A stretch of 45,398 nucleotides of DNA from Pigoraptor vietnamica (Eukaryota > Opisthokonta > Filasterea). The DNA lies in the NCBI GenBank assembly GCA_943704525.1, contig CALSCQ010001465.1, positions 1-45,398 of the forward strand. Reading direction: 5' to 3'. Below, piece by piece: positions 35,141 to 45,337 of this stretch (position 1 is its first letter; the number at the start of each line of letters is the position of its first letter). The translations under genes and the position numbers were made by a program. Under the pieces are notes generated by a model. The model worked only from the letters and a program-made list of their open reading frames with translations. It had not been told where the DNA came from and did not search any database.

Positions 35141-36290
35141 TCAGTAGTCGCCGGGGCCAAAGCCATCGTCCATGCCGCGCCGCCGGTCCTGCTGTTCGTG
35201 ACCCTTGCGGTAGTCAGGGCACTGGTGGATAAAGTGGCCGGGGATCTTGCAGATCTTGCACACGTAGCCCTCCGGGGGGAGCGTCGAGTACGCCGCCGTC
35301 ACCGACGAAAAGCCGCCCGCGCCGTGCGAATCCTGGTGCCTGTGGCCTCCGTGCGGCGACGACGAGTCAAAGCCGCTGCCACGCCCTTCGAACCCGCGCG
35401 AGGGACCGTCACGGCGGTCGGGCGACCCGTGCTGCTTTTGGGGGCACTCCTGGATCCAGTGGCCCGGCACGTTGCAAATCTTGCAAACGTAACCCTGCGG
35501 CACGGGTCGCGACCCCTGTCCCTGCCCTCGGTCGTAGCCGCCCTCAAAGCCGCCCTGACGCGGGCCCTGCCGGCTGTTCGGCACGTACTGCGGGCAGTCC
35601 TGGATCCAATGGCCGGGAACGTTGCAAATCTTGCACGTGTAGCCCTCCCCCGGCCGCGACGGGCGGCCCTGGCCACCCTGCTGCCGCCCGTCGTAGCTTC
35701 CCGCGCTTCCGTTCCCGCCAAACTGCTGTTGGCGACCGCCACCGTAACCATTGCCCTGGAAGGAACCGCCGCGACCGCCGCTGCCGCCGTAGCTGCCGTA
35801 ACCGCGCTGCTGCTGGTCGCCTGATGTGGGCAACACCCAAAAAGATCAGTGCACGCGCACAGCTGAGAACACCCGTCCCTCTCCCACGCAGCGGCAAAAA
35901 GAACCAAAAGAGAGACACACAACCAACAAACGCATATACTGGCGCGAACTTCCAATCCATCCCCACAACGAACCATTCCCACAACGCACCCGAGCGGTAC
36001 GATCCCTGCTGCTGCGTGCGCTGCTGCCCGCCCTCGCCCGGACCGCGACGCTGTCCTTCGGCACCGTGCGGAGCGCGCGACTCGATGGCCTGTTGCCTCT
36101 CGAGGTCAATCTCCTCAAACTTCTTCGCCAGCCGCTCCTGCTGGTCGAGCGAGACGTTTTCCTCACGCGGCCGCGCGCCGCCAAAGGGGCTGTTTTTCGT
36201 AGCCTGCTGCTGCTGTTGATGGGCAGCTCCCTCGCTACGGGGCTTCAGCTGAAGGCGGGGCCGCTCGGCGGGATGAGACTCTCCGTCCAT
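35141..36290 (-). CDS. CCHC zinc-knuckle, Gly/Arg/Gln-rich RNA-binding protein
   Basis: Two exons, 36290-35990 and 35820-35141, phase 1, 326 residues. The N-terminal half is charged and Gln-rich (HQQQQQ, a basic/acidic stretch with QQERLAKKFEEIDLERQQA, then many G/Q/R). Three CX2CX4HX4C zinc knuckles follow with almost the same spacing of flanks: CKICNVPGHWIQDC, CKICNVPGHWIQEC and CKICKIPGHFIHQC, each preceded by GY[TV]. Between them are RGG-like, Ser/Gly-rich linkers. Such knuckles bind single-stranded nucleic acid, and the mix suggests an RNA-processing or granule protein. The three knuckles look like recent internal duplication, the first two most alike. It ends with FGPGDY. The divergent partner is the coiled-coil gene at 36893. 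Confidence 0.85.
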
Positions 36291-36669
36291 ATTGAGAGTA
36301 ACGAAAACGAGATGTAGATGGCAAAACGGAGACTAAAAATGAAGAATGGGGCGACCGAACAGTGCGCTGGCCCCAAGATAAAAGAGAGCAAAAACAATGT
36401 GCGAGTGGGGAAGGCGAGGGATCTTCAAGGTTTGTGCGTGCGTGTGTGTGCGTGTGTGTGCGTGTGTGTGCGATGGGCGATGTGGAGCACGTGCGTTGCG
36501 CAGTGTGCAAGCGCGGGAAAAGAGACTTTGGTATGCGCCAAAAAAAAAGAAAAGGCAAAAAAAAGACAATCGGAGATAAAAAATAATTTTTCGTAAGTAC
36601 CGAAAATGTATGAAAATGTTGCAGACAAAATATTCCGTGTCGGACCCACATGTGTCCGGCAATTCCTAG

Positions 36670-36700
36670 CGAGATCTCGGAATAATTTGGCGAGATCTCG
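36670..36700. promoter_or_regulatory. Paired CGAGATCTCG palindromes
   Basis: Perfect 10-base palindrome CGAGATCTCG at 36670-36679 and again at 36691-36700, start to start 21 bases (two helical turns), each within GCGAGATCTCGGAA. Looks like a dimeric-factor operator pair; factor unknown. Confidence 0.55.
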
Positions 36701-36715
36701 GAAAACGTTGTTGGT

Positions 36716-36725
36716 GCGCGGGAAA
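36716..36725 (-). promoter_or_regulatory. E2F-like site upstream of coiled-coil gene
   Basis: GCGCGGGAAA on the plus strand is TTTCCCGCGC on the minus, a perfect TTTSSCGC match, 16 bases after the second palindrome and about 170 bases before the start codon. Confidence 0.6.
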
Positions 36726-36892
36726 ATTCAAAGTGCAAATGGCGGCAAGTGAGAACGCAACGGTGGCTATAATCGCAGATGTATAAACAGTCGACGTTTT
36801 AGTCGTGCGTGTTCCCCACAATACGCGCACACACACACTCTCTCTTCTCTCTCTATCTTTGCGGGGTCCGTATATCCGCACTTCACAGCAAG

Positions 36893-39800
36893 ATGGCGAC
36901 GTCGCTTCGCACGCCCTTTGCGTCCATTTCGACGGCATCGAAGGAGAACATTGAGCCTGCGCCCGCACGCTCCCCGCTCGATGGCGTCAATAAGGTCGCC
37001 GCTGGTGAGCATAATCTCCCATTGGGAGGCATATTGGCCGTGCATCAATTGTGTCGAACTGATGAACCGAAGCACAACACGCTAATCAGTGACCTTGTCT
37101 GCAGAATATCGGACGCCGAGCCGTCGCAATGGGGCCACTATGGCGAGCCTACTTGCGCACGATGCCGCGTCCGTCCCACAGCAGCCCGCACTGCCAATGC
37201 GGCCGACAACAGCGATGGCCAGTTTGCTGGCACATATGCCGGAAGAAGGGTACGAGGTTGCCCTCTTGTGTGTGCCCTGTGTGTTGCCGGCGTGTGCGTG
37301 GCGGCGACGGCGATCCTTTTCTATGGTATGCATGCCCGCAATTGTGTGCATTCGTATCCTTGCGGCAAGTACGTGGCGCGATGTCGCAAATCTGAGGCGA
37401 ATCACCTCGACAGGCAACGGAAAGGTGCTGAAAAGATGCGCACAGCTTCGAGCGACGACCTCGTGGCTCGAATCCAGGCGCTCCAGGTTGGCGTCACCTG
37501 TGGTGTGGCGCATCTCAGGATTTTGTGCGCACGACACACTTTGAAATTGTTGTTGTGTGCCGGCGCGGTGTACTGTGGACGCACGCGATGACTATTACGC
37601 ATCCCACGATTTTTTCACACGAACCCTCTGAGCTTTGAGCTTTCCTGTCGCAACGCATCCGCACGTCTCGGTCTATAGTTTGACAGCACCCCCTTCCCTT
37701 GTGCGCATGTCACACTTTGAAATTGTTGTTGTGTGCCGGAGCGGTGTACTGTGGACGCACGCGATGACTATTACGCATCCCACGATTTTTTCACACGAAC
37801 CCTCTGAGCTTTGAGCTTTCCTGTCGCAACGCATCCGCGACGTCTCGGTGTATAGTTTGACAGCACCCCCTTCCCTTGTGCGCATGTCACACTTTGAAAT
37901 TGTTGTTGTGTGCCGGAGGGGCACTGTGGACGCACGCGATGACGAGACAACCTTTTCATGGTGAATGCAGGGATGCGATCAGACGGACGCCGACTCTACG
38001 GCTTCCAAGGGGTCCTCTAAAGGTAAGCATCATGCACGCACACGCACGCAGCGTGCACGTAAGATCCCGTCGACTCGTGAATTGGCGGCACTATCACGCA
38101 TACACGCACACGCACGCACACGCACGAAAGGTCCCGTCGACTCGTGAATTGGCGGCACTATCACGCATACACGCACACGCACGCACACGCACGAAAGGTC
38201 CCGTCGACTGGAACTTGCGAAGGTCCCGTCGACTGGAACTTGCGGCACTATCACGCATACATGCACACTCACGCACACGCACGAAAGGTCCCGTCGACTG
38301 GAACTTGCGGCACTATCACGCATACACGCACACGCACGCAGCATGCACGAAAGGTCCCGTCGACTCGTGAACTCATTAGTGTTGTTGCAGTAGCGGCAAA
38401 CCTCTACGAAGAGCACGCTGAGCTGAAGTGGCACATGCGAAGGGAAGCAGCCGAAAAGGAGGTACGCAGAATGACATTGGTGCACATCGTGCAAAGGCTC
38501 ATCCGATCTCTGGCTCACCCTTTCTCCCACGCACGCACGCACACGCACACGCACAAACACACACACACATCTTGCATTCGAAGGCTCTCACGGCGCAGTT
38601 GGCCCTTTCGGACCGCGCTGCGACCGAATTCAAGGAAGAGATTGCCTCACTTAAGCAGCGAGTGAGTGACCTGTCCTTCGATCTCAAGAAAGGTGCGTGC
38701 GACATGGACTGGACGTCGGCAGTGCGCGCGCGTGAAATTCAGAGTTATGCATTGCGGCCTTCAATTCACACACTTTCTTCTCATGGCAAGTCGCGTTACT
38801 GCCTTACGTGTTCCGTAACCGTGGCCTTACGATGGCGTTGCGTGGGGTTTCAATAGCTACTCTTTTGTGTCTGTTGCATCCATTGACCGACATTTCGCCC
38901 GAATATTTCAGCCACTTCGGAGAGAGACGAGGCGCGCCGTGCATGCGACGCCGAGCGCTCTGTTCGCAACAAGCTCGAATTGGACTGCCAGGGGAAGGAG
39001 CGGGAGATTGCGCGGCTGAGTGGGTGCTGCGTGCGTGGGCCGTTTACTTGTTACGCTCGCGCGTGCTTTGGTGCGAAGAATGGTCGTCCCTTCTGTCTCT
39101 CGCCCCCTAGGGAGTTGATCGACATCTTTGGATTATACTGATCCGACATGTATCTTTTTCTGCTCGTATTGTCACTATATTTGGAACGAGTGTCGCGTTG
39201 AGTTCCGCCTGCGCCTAATTGTTTCGCACCTGCAGAGGTCGCACTGTCCGAAGTGGGGAACGTTGCGCCGCCCCTCGAGGCGGCCATCGCGGATTTGCGC
39301 GGGAAGCTCGAGGCAAGCAGCGCACGCGAGAAATCGGCAAGGTTCGCTCACGGGGTGTCCTATTGCTACTGCGCCGTTTGCTTGTGACAGATATCTCTCT
39401 TTATTCCTTCGGTAGAGTCGATGGACACACGTCTTTTTTTAACGCTGATCCGACATCTCTTTTATTCTGGTTCGCATACGAGTTGGCTCTGAATTGCTAC
39501 GCCGTTTGCTTGTGACAGATATCTCGCCACATACCTTCTTGTCTTCGCTCAATTGCGCTCGTTTGTCGGCATCGCAGGCTGCACTACGAGCAGCTCCTTG
39601 AGGGCGAGCGCGCCGAGCGTGTGCGGCTCGAAGAGGCCCTCAAGGCGACAGAGGCCGCCGCAAAGCGCACTCTCGCCGATGTTGCGTCTTCGGAGAAGGC
39701 GCGTGTGACTCGCATCAATGCAAACACACGAACCCTCTGAGCTTTGAGCTTTCCTGTGGCAGCGCATCCCCGCGTGTCTGTCGTCTTCGTATAATGTGAC

Positions 39801-40359
39801 AGCACCCCCTTCCCTTCACACATGGCCACTTCTAACATTGTGCCTCCGTGGTCTTCCCTCCCAGATAATCACGGAACTGAAGACCCGCCTCAACGCGGCC
39901 GAGAGCGCGCGCCACCGCCGGTCCGTGGGCCTTCACGAGGCAGAGGGCACGCAGGCAAAGATGGCGAATGCAATGCAGCACACAATCGACGCGCTCAACG
40001 CCGAACTCGTGGGACTTCGTGAGGAGCTTCGTGTGAAGGAGGTCGCGCTGCTGCGAAAGGGAGAGCGGTGCGCGTACCTCGAGCGCGAGATGCAGTCGGC
40101 CGTCGACGCTGCCGTGCACGCAGAAATGGTCGCGCGCGAGGCGGAGGCGGCGGTGCCCGACCTGCGGCGACAGCTGGAGAGGGAAAGTGTGGAGAAGGAC
40201 AAGCTGACCAAGGAGCTCGCGGCGGAGAGGAGGCGCGCGGAGAGGGCCGAGTCAACGCTGCTCATCGAGCACCGCCTACGCATGCAGCAAATGGGTGGCG
40301 TGCGCGAAGGAGGGCGCGTGCAGAACGTGGCGGTGGACGACGAACAGGACGAGTATTAG
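36893..40359 (+). CDS. Coiled-coil protein with KEN and D-box-like degrons
   Basis: Ten exons: 36893-37004, 37105-37249, 37414-37486, 37971-38022, 38391-38461, 38584-38692, 38912-39019, 39236-39341, 39578-39704, 39865-40359; 465 residues, phases all consistent. The N-terminus has a KEN box (SKENIEP, residues 17-19) and RSPLDGVN (26-33), close to the RxxLxxxxN destruction box. RTPSRR (T-P-S-R) fits a CDK site. A short motif MASLLAH occurs twice. From about residue 140 on the protein is almost all charged heptad-like coiled coil (LTAQLALSDRAATEFKEEI, LEGERAERVRLEEALKA, QLERESVEKDKLTKELA), ending DDEQDEY. No known family is recognised. Degrons plus the upstream E2F-like site suggest a cell-cycle protein, perhaps of spindle, centrosome or kinetochore; this is inference. 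Confidence 0.8.
37525..37940 (+). repeat. Intronic tandem repeat, ~177-base unit, 2.3 copies
   Basis: Units begin GTGCGCA...CACACTTTGAAATTG at about 37525, 37701 and 37878; the third copy is partial. Copies are near-identical, so duplication is recent. All lie in intron 3 of the coiled-coil gene. Confidence 0.9.
38058..38370 (+). repeat. Intronic minisatellite with GGTCCCGTCGACT core
   Basis: Six cores (AGGTCCCGTCGACT or a one-base variant) at about 38064, 38128, 38196, 38220, 38284 and 38353, mostly 64-68 bases apart, one only about 24. Between them are GGCGGCACTATCACGCATAC and CACACGCACG runs. Confidence 0.9.
39724..39817 (+). repeat. Isolated copy of the 177-base repeat in another intron
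   Basis: ACACGAACCCTCTGAGCTTT... to GACAGCACCCCCTTCCCTT matches the right half of the 177-base unit at about 37616-37700 and 37795-37877, with a few changes. It makes up most of intron 9 of the same gene. Confidence 0.85.
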
Positions 40360-40771
40360 GGCCGATTGTTTGTCGGTGCGAATGTAAATTATCTATTGGC
40401 CCGTGCCTTTCCGCGTGACGCCGTTATTGCGCAGTATGCAGGAGAGCGTATGCATTTACACAGTACGAGCACCGCATACGCACATTCAGCTCATCTGCTG
40501 ACTCCCGGAACTATGAACTTTTTTAACGTGTGCCGTGCGGGGCTAAGATCTTAGCTCGGCACAACGAGTGTGTGTGTTGGCCAGCCACGTTGAGACGATG
40601 TGCAGTTTAATTTGGGAATTTGTGTGGAAAAACGGTCGAAATCCAATAAACACGGTGTGGTGCGCCACGGACGAAAACAACGATGCAGCGCGCCCATCCA
40701 CACACGCACGCCATCAACACGCACGCCATAAACACGCAAGCGTTCTCGGCGCAGCTGAGCCGTGCGATCGA
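40360..40771. other. Spacer before the large F-box gene
   Basis: No splice-linked exon seen. Contains a small ACACGCACGCCAT tandem motif at about 40695-40735. In-frame ATG codons exist upstream at 40598 but the F-box begins just after 40772. Confidence 0.55.
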
Positions 40772-43700
40772 ATGGCTCAAATAACGTCTCTTCTCGACCT
40801 CCCCGTGGACACTCTCGGCGACATTGGCGCATTTCTTCCTAGCGCCGACCGCCGCACCCTCTCGCGCGTGTCACGTGGGCTGCGCCGCACGGCCGTGTCT
40901 CTGTGGCCGGACGATGTCGCCGTCAGTCTCAAGCGGCGCATATTGTACTACATGACCCTGGATGCCGCCTTCTGCGCGCTCGTGCGCAATGCCCTTCTCT
41001 CGGGTCCCCTTGCGCCGCTCCCAATTTATGCGGTGGTGGAGGAGTGCTGCAACAAGGACGACAAATGGAAAACAATCGCTCCGGCCGCCGAAGGGTTTGC
41101 GATCGACGCGGAATGCCGCGTCTGCGGTGCACCTAAGCCTTTTCTCGGTTTCCCGCCGCAGTGCGCGAAAGTGGCATGTGTCGCCGGATTCCATCGTGTT
41201 GACGTGATGGGCGCGCGGTCTCTGAGCGTGTCGCTGCTTGCCTCCGTGAACACCCTCGTGCTTAGTGGCTGCGGCGTGTCGGACATTGCGTGCCTGCGGC
41301 AAAGTGAGACGCTCCGGGAGGTTGTGCTGTCGCGTTGCGATCACGTGACGGCGCTCCCACACATTCCGTTCCTTCGGCGGGCGGAGATTCGTCGCTGCCG
41401 TGCGCTGACGTCGGTCGAAGCGCTGGCACACGCCCGCGAAGTCGTCTTGGAGGAGTGCGAGGGCGTGTGCGATGTAAGCCCACTGGCCGGTGTGCATGCC
41501 GTCACCATCGCGCGCCGCAAGGGTCCCACGGACGTGTCGGCGCTGTTTCTAGGCCGCGTGCACTCGCTGGTGCTGGACTCGGTGGTGATCGAGCCATTGC
41601 CGGAGGGCGCGCGCGTTCATTCGCTCACGCTGTTCGGGGTGCGCGTGCTCCAAGGACAGGAAATGTCGAGCAGCAATTCGTCGCGGAAATCACTCGGATA
41701 TGCGAGCGTGGACCTTACGCGTCTCTCGCTGGTGTCTCTATCGCTGTGCAACAGACCGCTTCCGTCATTCCATAGCGCACGTGAGACACCAAGCGCCGAC
41801 AATTACGCGCCGCGGCGTGGCTTTGACGTCCTTGCGGCGACTATGACGTCGGTTCGCCTTGTTGTCAACACGCGCGGGCAGTTCGATCTCTCGTGGGCAT
41901 GCCGCCTATCCAGGGTGGTCCTTGAAATTCAGTCGCACGGGGCAGGTCTGTCGCTGGCGCCGCTGGCTAACGTGCGCTATGTTATAGTACGTGGGTACGT
42001 TGGGGAAAACATCCAGACGGTGTACGGACTGCTCCCTGCGGTCGCCAGTGTCATGCGGGAGGCGCCCGCTGATGTGCGCGTGCAGCGGCACGGTTGTGGC
42101 GCACTCGCCGGCCGTCGGTGGTCCATCGGTTTCAAAGGCGACCGCTTCCGAGACGGGAGTTATGCGAGCACTGTCCTGGCCGCCATCGCGTCGTTTCCGA
42201 CGGACGATGAGGTCATTGTCTGTGGCCTGAGGTCGCTGACGAAGATGATTGCGCCGAACGTCGATATGCGAAGTCACCAGTGTGACGTAGAATGGGTGGC
42301 GGTCGCCCGCGCGTGCCTCGGAAGGGAGGGGTTGCCGCCGTCGTGCGTTGCGGCCGCGCTTTCAATGCTGTTCGAAGCGGCGGCAAGCGCGTACTGTAGT
42401 CCGGGTGATGATGGTGCGCGAGGGCTGATCAAGGCCCTTCCTCTTGGCGACATGGCTCGCGCGGCCGTTCGTGCGGCGCGCTCGTGGCCGGATCATGTGG
42501 CCGTCCTGGAGGCTGCGGCGCACACATTCGAATTGATCGCCTGGATGCCGCGTCTCGCCGGACGGCGGATGTTTTTGGACATGCATTTCGGATATTGGCC
42601 CTCGTGGACAAGCCGAGCGAGCTCCGTCTCAGTGTTCCCCGAAGTTGATGCAAATATGCGCCAGGATCGCTCGTGGGTGTCGACTGCTATTGAGGTGGCG
42701 CTGGCACTCGCACAGCGCTTTCCCTTCGACCGCAGCGTGCCCTCGGTGCAACTCCCGATGGACCTCCTTGCCGCTGTGGCGGACATCGACCGCAGCTGCG
42801 CGCGTGCACTTGTGGAGGCCGGTGTGCTTGACATGCTGTTCGAGCGAGCCGCCGCGCGGCTGAACAGCCATTCCAAACTTGCGGACGACTCGTGGATTGG
42901 CCCCCTCGGCAGACTCGCGGAGTACGCGTGCGACGATGCGGACACCCACGCGCCTGCTCTCGTGTCGGCCGATGCGATGCTTGATGTGGCGCGGCGACTG
43001 TCACGGTGGGCGATCGTTGACCGTGGCTATATCGAATTGCTGGAGCTGCTTCTCGCCGGAGTGTCCCCTTTCCCTCCGCGACAGCGCGTTGCCAGCTATG
43101 TGGATCAGAGCCAGTCGCGAGAAGAGCTCATTTTGGGCGCCATGAATCGCCACCGCTTCGACTGCGATTTTGAAGTGGCTTCTGCGCTCGCCTATAATTG
43201 CGTCGAGTCTCGCTGCTGTCTCCATTTACGCCGCGCCGTGCTCGCAAGATTGTCCACATACGTTGCGCGCAGCCCCCACCTGGAGCAGCACAGAGCGCTG
43301 GAGGTACTTTCGCAGGAGGGAAGCGCCACTGCAATCGGCCGTGCGGGCGGCGGCTTTGCCTTTCTCTCGGCGGTCATAAGGGCCTCGCTCTCCCACGAGT
43401 GCGACAGCAAAAGCCCGGCACGCGAACGCAAACACCTCTGCAATTTTGCGGAGGCCCTCTGCGTGCTCGTTGCTTCCGGTGAAGTTGCATGGTGCACGGA
43501 CGCAGTCGACACGGCGCTTGAGAACTGCGTTGCGTGCCTTGGAACGGAGCGCTTGTGGGATCCCGACCATCGGTCGTGCCTCCACGACATTGCGCGCGCG
43601 GCGTCTCTATTGCTTTTTGGGAAATGTCGCCCTGATTGCAACGCCGTGGCGCCCGCGACCCTCTGCGCCCTCGCCGCGACGGCGGCGATGGGGTTCAGGC

Positions 43701-44260
43701 TGAAGCCATTGGAGCGGAGGACGACGGATTTAGTGGAGTTGCGTGACCTTCACGTGTCGGTCATGGCGATTGGGGAATACTCGACGTGCGAGGAGGTGCG
43801 CGCAAGCAGAACTTTGCTCTTGCAGACAGCTGGGCTGGTCTTTCCCGAGTACGAAATGTTGAAGGGTCGAAGAGAGGGCCGCCAGCGAGTGGCAGCAGTC
43901 GTCGGTCACGGCGCCGTTGTGTCAGACGCTCACGTCGCGCGCTCGTTGCTTACGGTGGTCGCGAGGGGTGGGCTGTCGGTTGCCGCGACGACGAGGGTGT
44001 GTTCACCCGCAGACAGATTCGTTGCTCCGGCAACCATCCTTGCGCTGTGTGCAATGGACGGCCAGCAACGCGCGTCGCTCGTCGAGGACGTGTCGCACAC
44101 GATGCACGCGCTGCGCCGGTTGTGTCAATGGACTTCAACGACCACATCGTTGGAAGTGCAGGAGGCAGCAACACAATGGACTTCAACGACCACATCGTTG
44201 GAAGTGCAGGAGGCATATGTTGGTGCGCTGGATGAGCTTCAGAAGTTGTGTTGTAATTAA
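40772..44260 (+). CDS. Large single-exon F-box protein with repeat-like helical body
   Basis: An uninterrupted 1,162-residue frame. An F-box-like helix set opens the protein (LLDLPVDTLGDIGAFLPSAD, then TLSRVSRGLRRTAVSLW). A Cys cluster follows (ECRVCGAPKP, then QCAKVAC). Residues about 145-310 look like irregular leucine-rich repeats: VNTLVLSGCGVSDIACL, LREVVLSRCDHVTAL, AREVVLEECEGVCDVSPL. The C-terminal two-thirds is Ala/Leu/Arg-rich helical sequence of armadillo/HEAT-like appearance, without a recognised family. Close to the C-terminus a 16-residue segment (QWTSTTTSLEVQEA plus two) is duplicated exactly. ATG 40772 was chosen because it sits directly before the F-box; an earlier in-frame ATG at 40598 would add 58 residues of low-complexity His/Arg sequence. 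Probable SCF receptor. Confidence 0.8.
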   Translation: MAQITSLLDLPVDTLGDIGAFLPSADRRTLSRVSRGLRRTAVSLWPDDVAVSLKRRILYYMTLDAAFCALVRNALLSGPLAPLPIYAVVEECCNKDDKWKTIAPAAEGFAIDAECRVCGAPKPFLGFPPQCAKVACVAGFHRVDVMGARSLSVSLLASVNTLVLSGCGVSDIACLRQSETLREVVLSRCDHVTALPHIPFLRRAEIRRCRALTSVEALAHAREVVLEECEGVCDVSPLAGVHAVTIARRKGPTDVSALFLGRVHSLVLDSVVIEPLPEGARVHSLTLFGVRVLQGQEMSSSNSSRKSLGYASVDLTRLSLVSLSLCNRPLPSFHSARETPSADNYAPRRGFDVLAATMTSVRLVVNTRGQFDLSWACRLSRVVLEIQSHGAGLSLAPLANVRYVIVRGYVGENIQTVYGLLPAVASVMREAPADVRVQRHGCGALAGRRWSIGFKGDRFRDGSYASTVLAAIASFPTDDEVIVCGLRSLTKMIAPNVDMRSHQCDVEWVAVARACLGREGLPPSCVAAALSMLFEAAASAYCSPGDDGARGLIKALPLGDMARAAVRAARSWPDHVAVLEAAAHTFELIAWMPRLAGRRMFLDMHFGYWPSWTSRASSVSVFPEVDANMRQDRSWVSTAIEVALALAQRFPFDRSVPSVQLPMDLLAAVADIDRSCARALVEAGVLDMLFERAAARLNSHSKLADDSWIGPLGRLAEYACDDADTHAPALVSADAMLDVARRLSRWAIVDRGYIELLELLLAGVSPFPPRQRVASYVDQSQSREELILGAMNRHRFDCDFEVASALAYNCVESRCCLHLRRAVLARLSTYVARSPHLEQHRALEVLSQEGSATAIGRAGGGFAFLSAVIRASLSHECDSKSPARERKHLCNFAEALCVLVASGEVAWCTDAVDTALENCVACLGTERLWDPDHRSCLHDIARAASLLLFGKCRPDCNAVAPATLCALAATAAMGFRLKPLERRTTDLVELRDLHVSVMAIGEYSTCEEVRASRTLLLQTAGLVFPEYEMLKGRREGRQRVAAVVGHGAVVSDAHVARSLLTVVARGGLSVAATTRVCSPADRFVAPATILALCAMDGQQRASLVEDVSHTMHALRRLCQWTSTTTSLEVQEAATQWTSTTTSLEVQEAYVGALDELQKLCCN
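44126..44215 (+). repeat. 48-base exact tandem duplication in coding sequence
   Basis: CAATGGACTTCAACGACC and the following 24 bases occur at 44126-44167 and 44174-44215, identical over 42 bases. Frame is kept (48 = 3 x 16). Confidence 0.95.
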
Positions 44261-44965
44261 TACGATTACTACTCACTGTACATATGACGGAAGTTGACGC
44301 GTGTCCATGGAAAGCTCGTAATGGTGAGCCGTTTGGCGTCACACACCCCATGTACACACACGCACACGCACATTTCTACAATCCACCAATGCCTGCGCCA
44401 GAACTCGGTTTACTTGCGAGTGCCTTGGGCCTCCACCTTAGGCGATCACGTTGACGGTGAAAGAACCAGCGGCTTTGCGAAGTCCGTGTCTAAAGCCTGA
44501 GGAGACCGCAATAAAGGACATTCACGCGTGCCTTCACTTTGTGCAGAAGCAGAATGCAAAGAACATGCGACACGCGTGGAAGGCTTAACTGACGACGCGT
44601 GTGTGGGGGATGGACAGCTAAGCCCGTCACTCACACCCCCTTATGCACCATTCACGTTCACCGGCAGTCTCTCGCACTCCTCACCGACGCTGGCGCATGC
44701 GTAGAATAACGAACTGAATCCAAGACAAGCTCAACGGCGAACGCTTCAGTGACTCCCGGAGCGCACTGACGCTCATACCTCTCAACAGACAACACGCACG
44801 CAATCCGCACGCGCGCAACGCGCCGCAATACGCCGCCACAAACATAGTCGACCGGACAGTAGCCCCAACACAGGCACTCGGCCCCCCGACACCGTACCGA
44901 CCGCATTAAACATGCGCGCAAGTGGCCATATCAACAAGAGCACAGTATGTCACGAAAGACGACGA
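44261..44965. other. Convergent 3' flanks, no gene seen
   Basis: Between two convergent genes. An AATAAAG occurs near 44510. No ORF with recognisable features. Confidence 0.6.
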
Positions 44966-45337
44966 CTACTTCTTGGCCGGTGCGGGCCTCTTTGCGGGCG
45001 TGACGCCCTTGCTCAGTGCTGCCATGCGGCGGGCGACGTCGCGCAGCGCCTTGAACGATCCGCGCGCCTTCTTTTCCGCCTTTTGCTGTTCCCTCTCCTG
45101 CACACCGAAAGTACGTGAGGAGAAGCTATAGAGACAGCGACAAACGACACCATTCTTCTCAGTTAGACAAAAAGCAGAAACGAGATGTTGTAACCGTCGC
45201 TTGAAGAGTGAGAGTGGATAGGATCACGAACGGGGACGTAGACGAGAGGCTCGTGCACAGAATTAAACCCGCCCACCTTTCGGTAGTCCGCGATAAGCTT
45301 GGGCATTTTAGCGAGGCCGTCCTGAATTAGCACCAAC
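44966..45337 (-). CDS. Lysine-rich small protein, 3' two exons only (partial)
   Basis: The last two exons are 45337-45277 and 45097-44966 on the minus strand, joined in phase 0 across an intron of 179 bases; the start lies beyond the window. The segment reads LVLIQDGLAKMPKLIADYRK then EREQQKAEKKARGSFKALRDVARRMAAL, ending PAKRPAPAKK. AKMP-x-LI followed by a charged helix recalls the mitochondrial large-subunit protein mL64 (CRIF1/GADD45GIP1), which has AKMPQMIVNWQQQQRE, but the match is short and the identity is only a suggestion. Confidence 0.55.

Larger units (their letters stand above)
36291..36892. other. Divergent promoter region of CCHC and coiled-coil genes
   Basis: 602 bases between start codons. 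Contains a short TG/CG tract (about 36430-36475), an A-rich patch with many AAAA runs (36540-36590), a palindrome pair and an E2F-like site, the last two listed separately. Confidence 0.7.

Noticed and set aside
34991-35824. A 277-codon plus-strand frame opposite the CCHC gene
   Set aside because: Ala/Val-rich shadow; the minus strand has three perfect zinc knuckles.
38058-38370. Spaced repeats considered as a CRISPR array
   Set aside because: The spacers are themselves repeats (CACACGCACG), the spacing is irregular, and the array is inside a eukaryotic intron.
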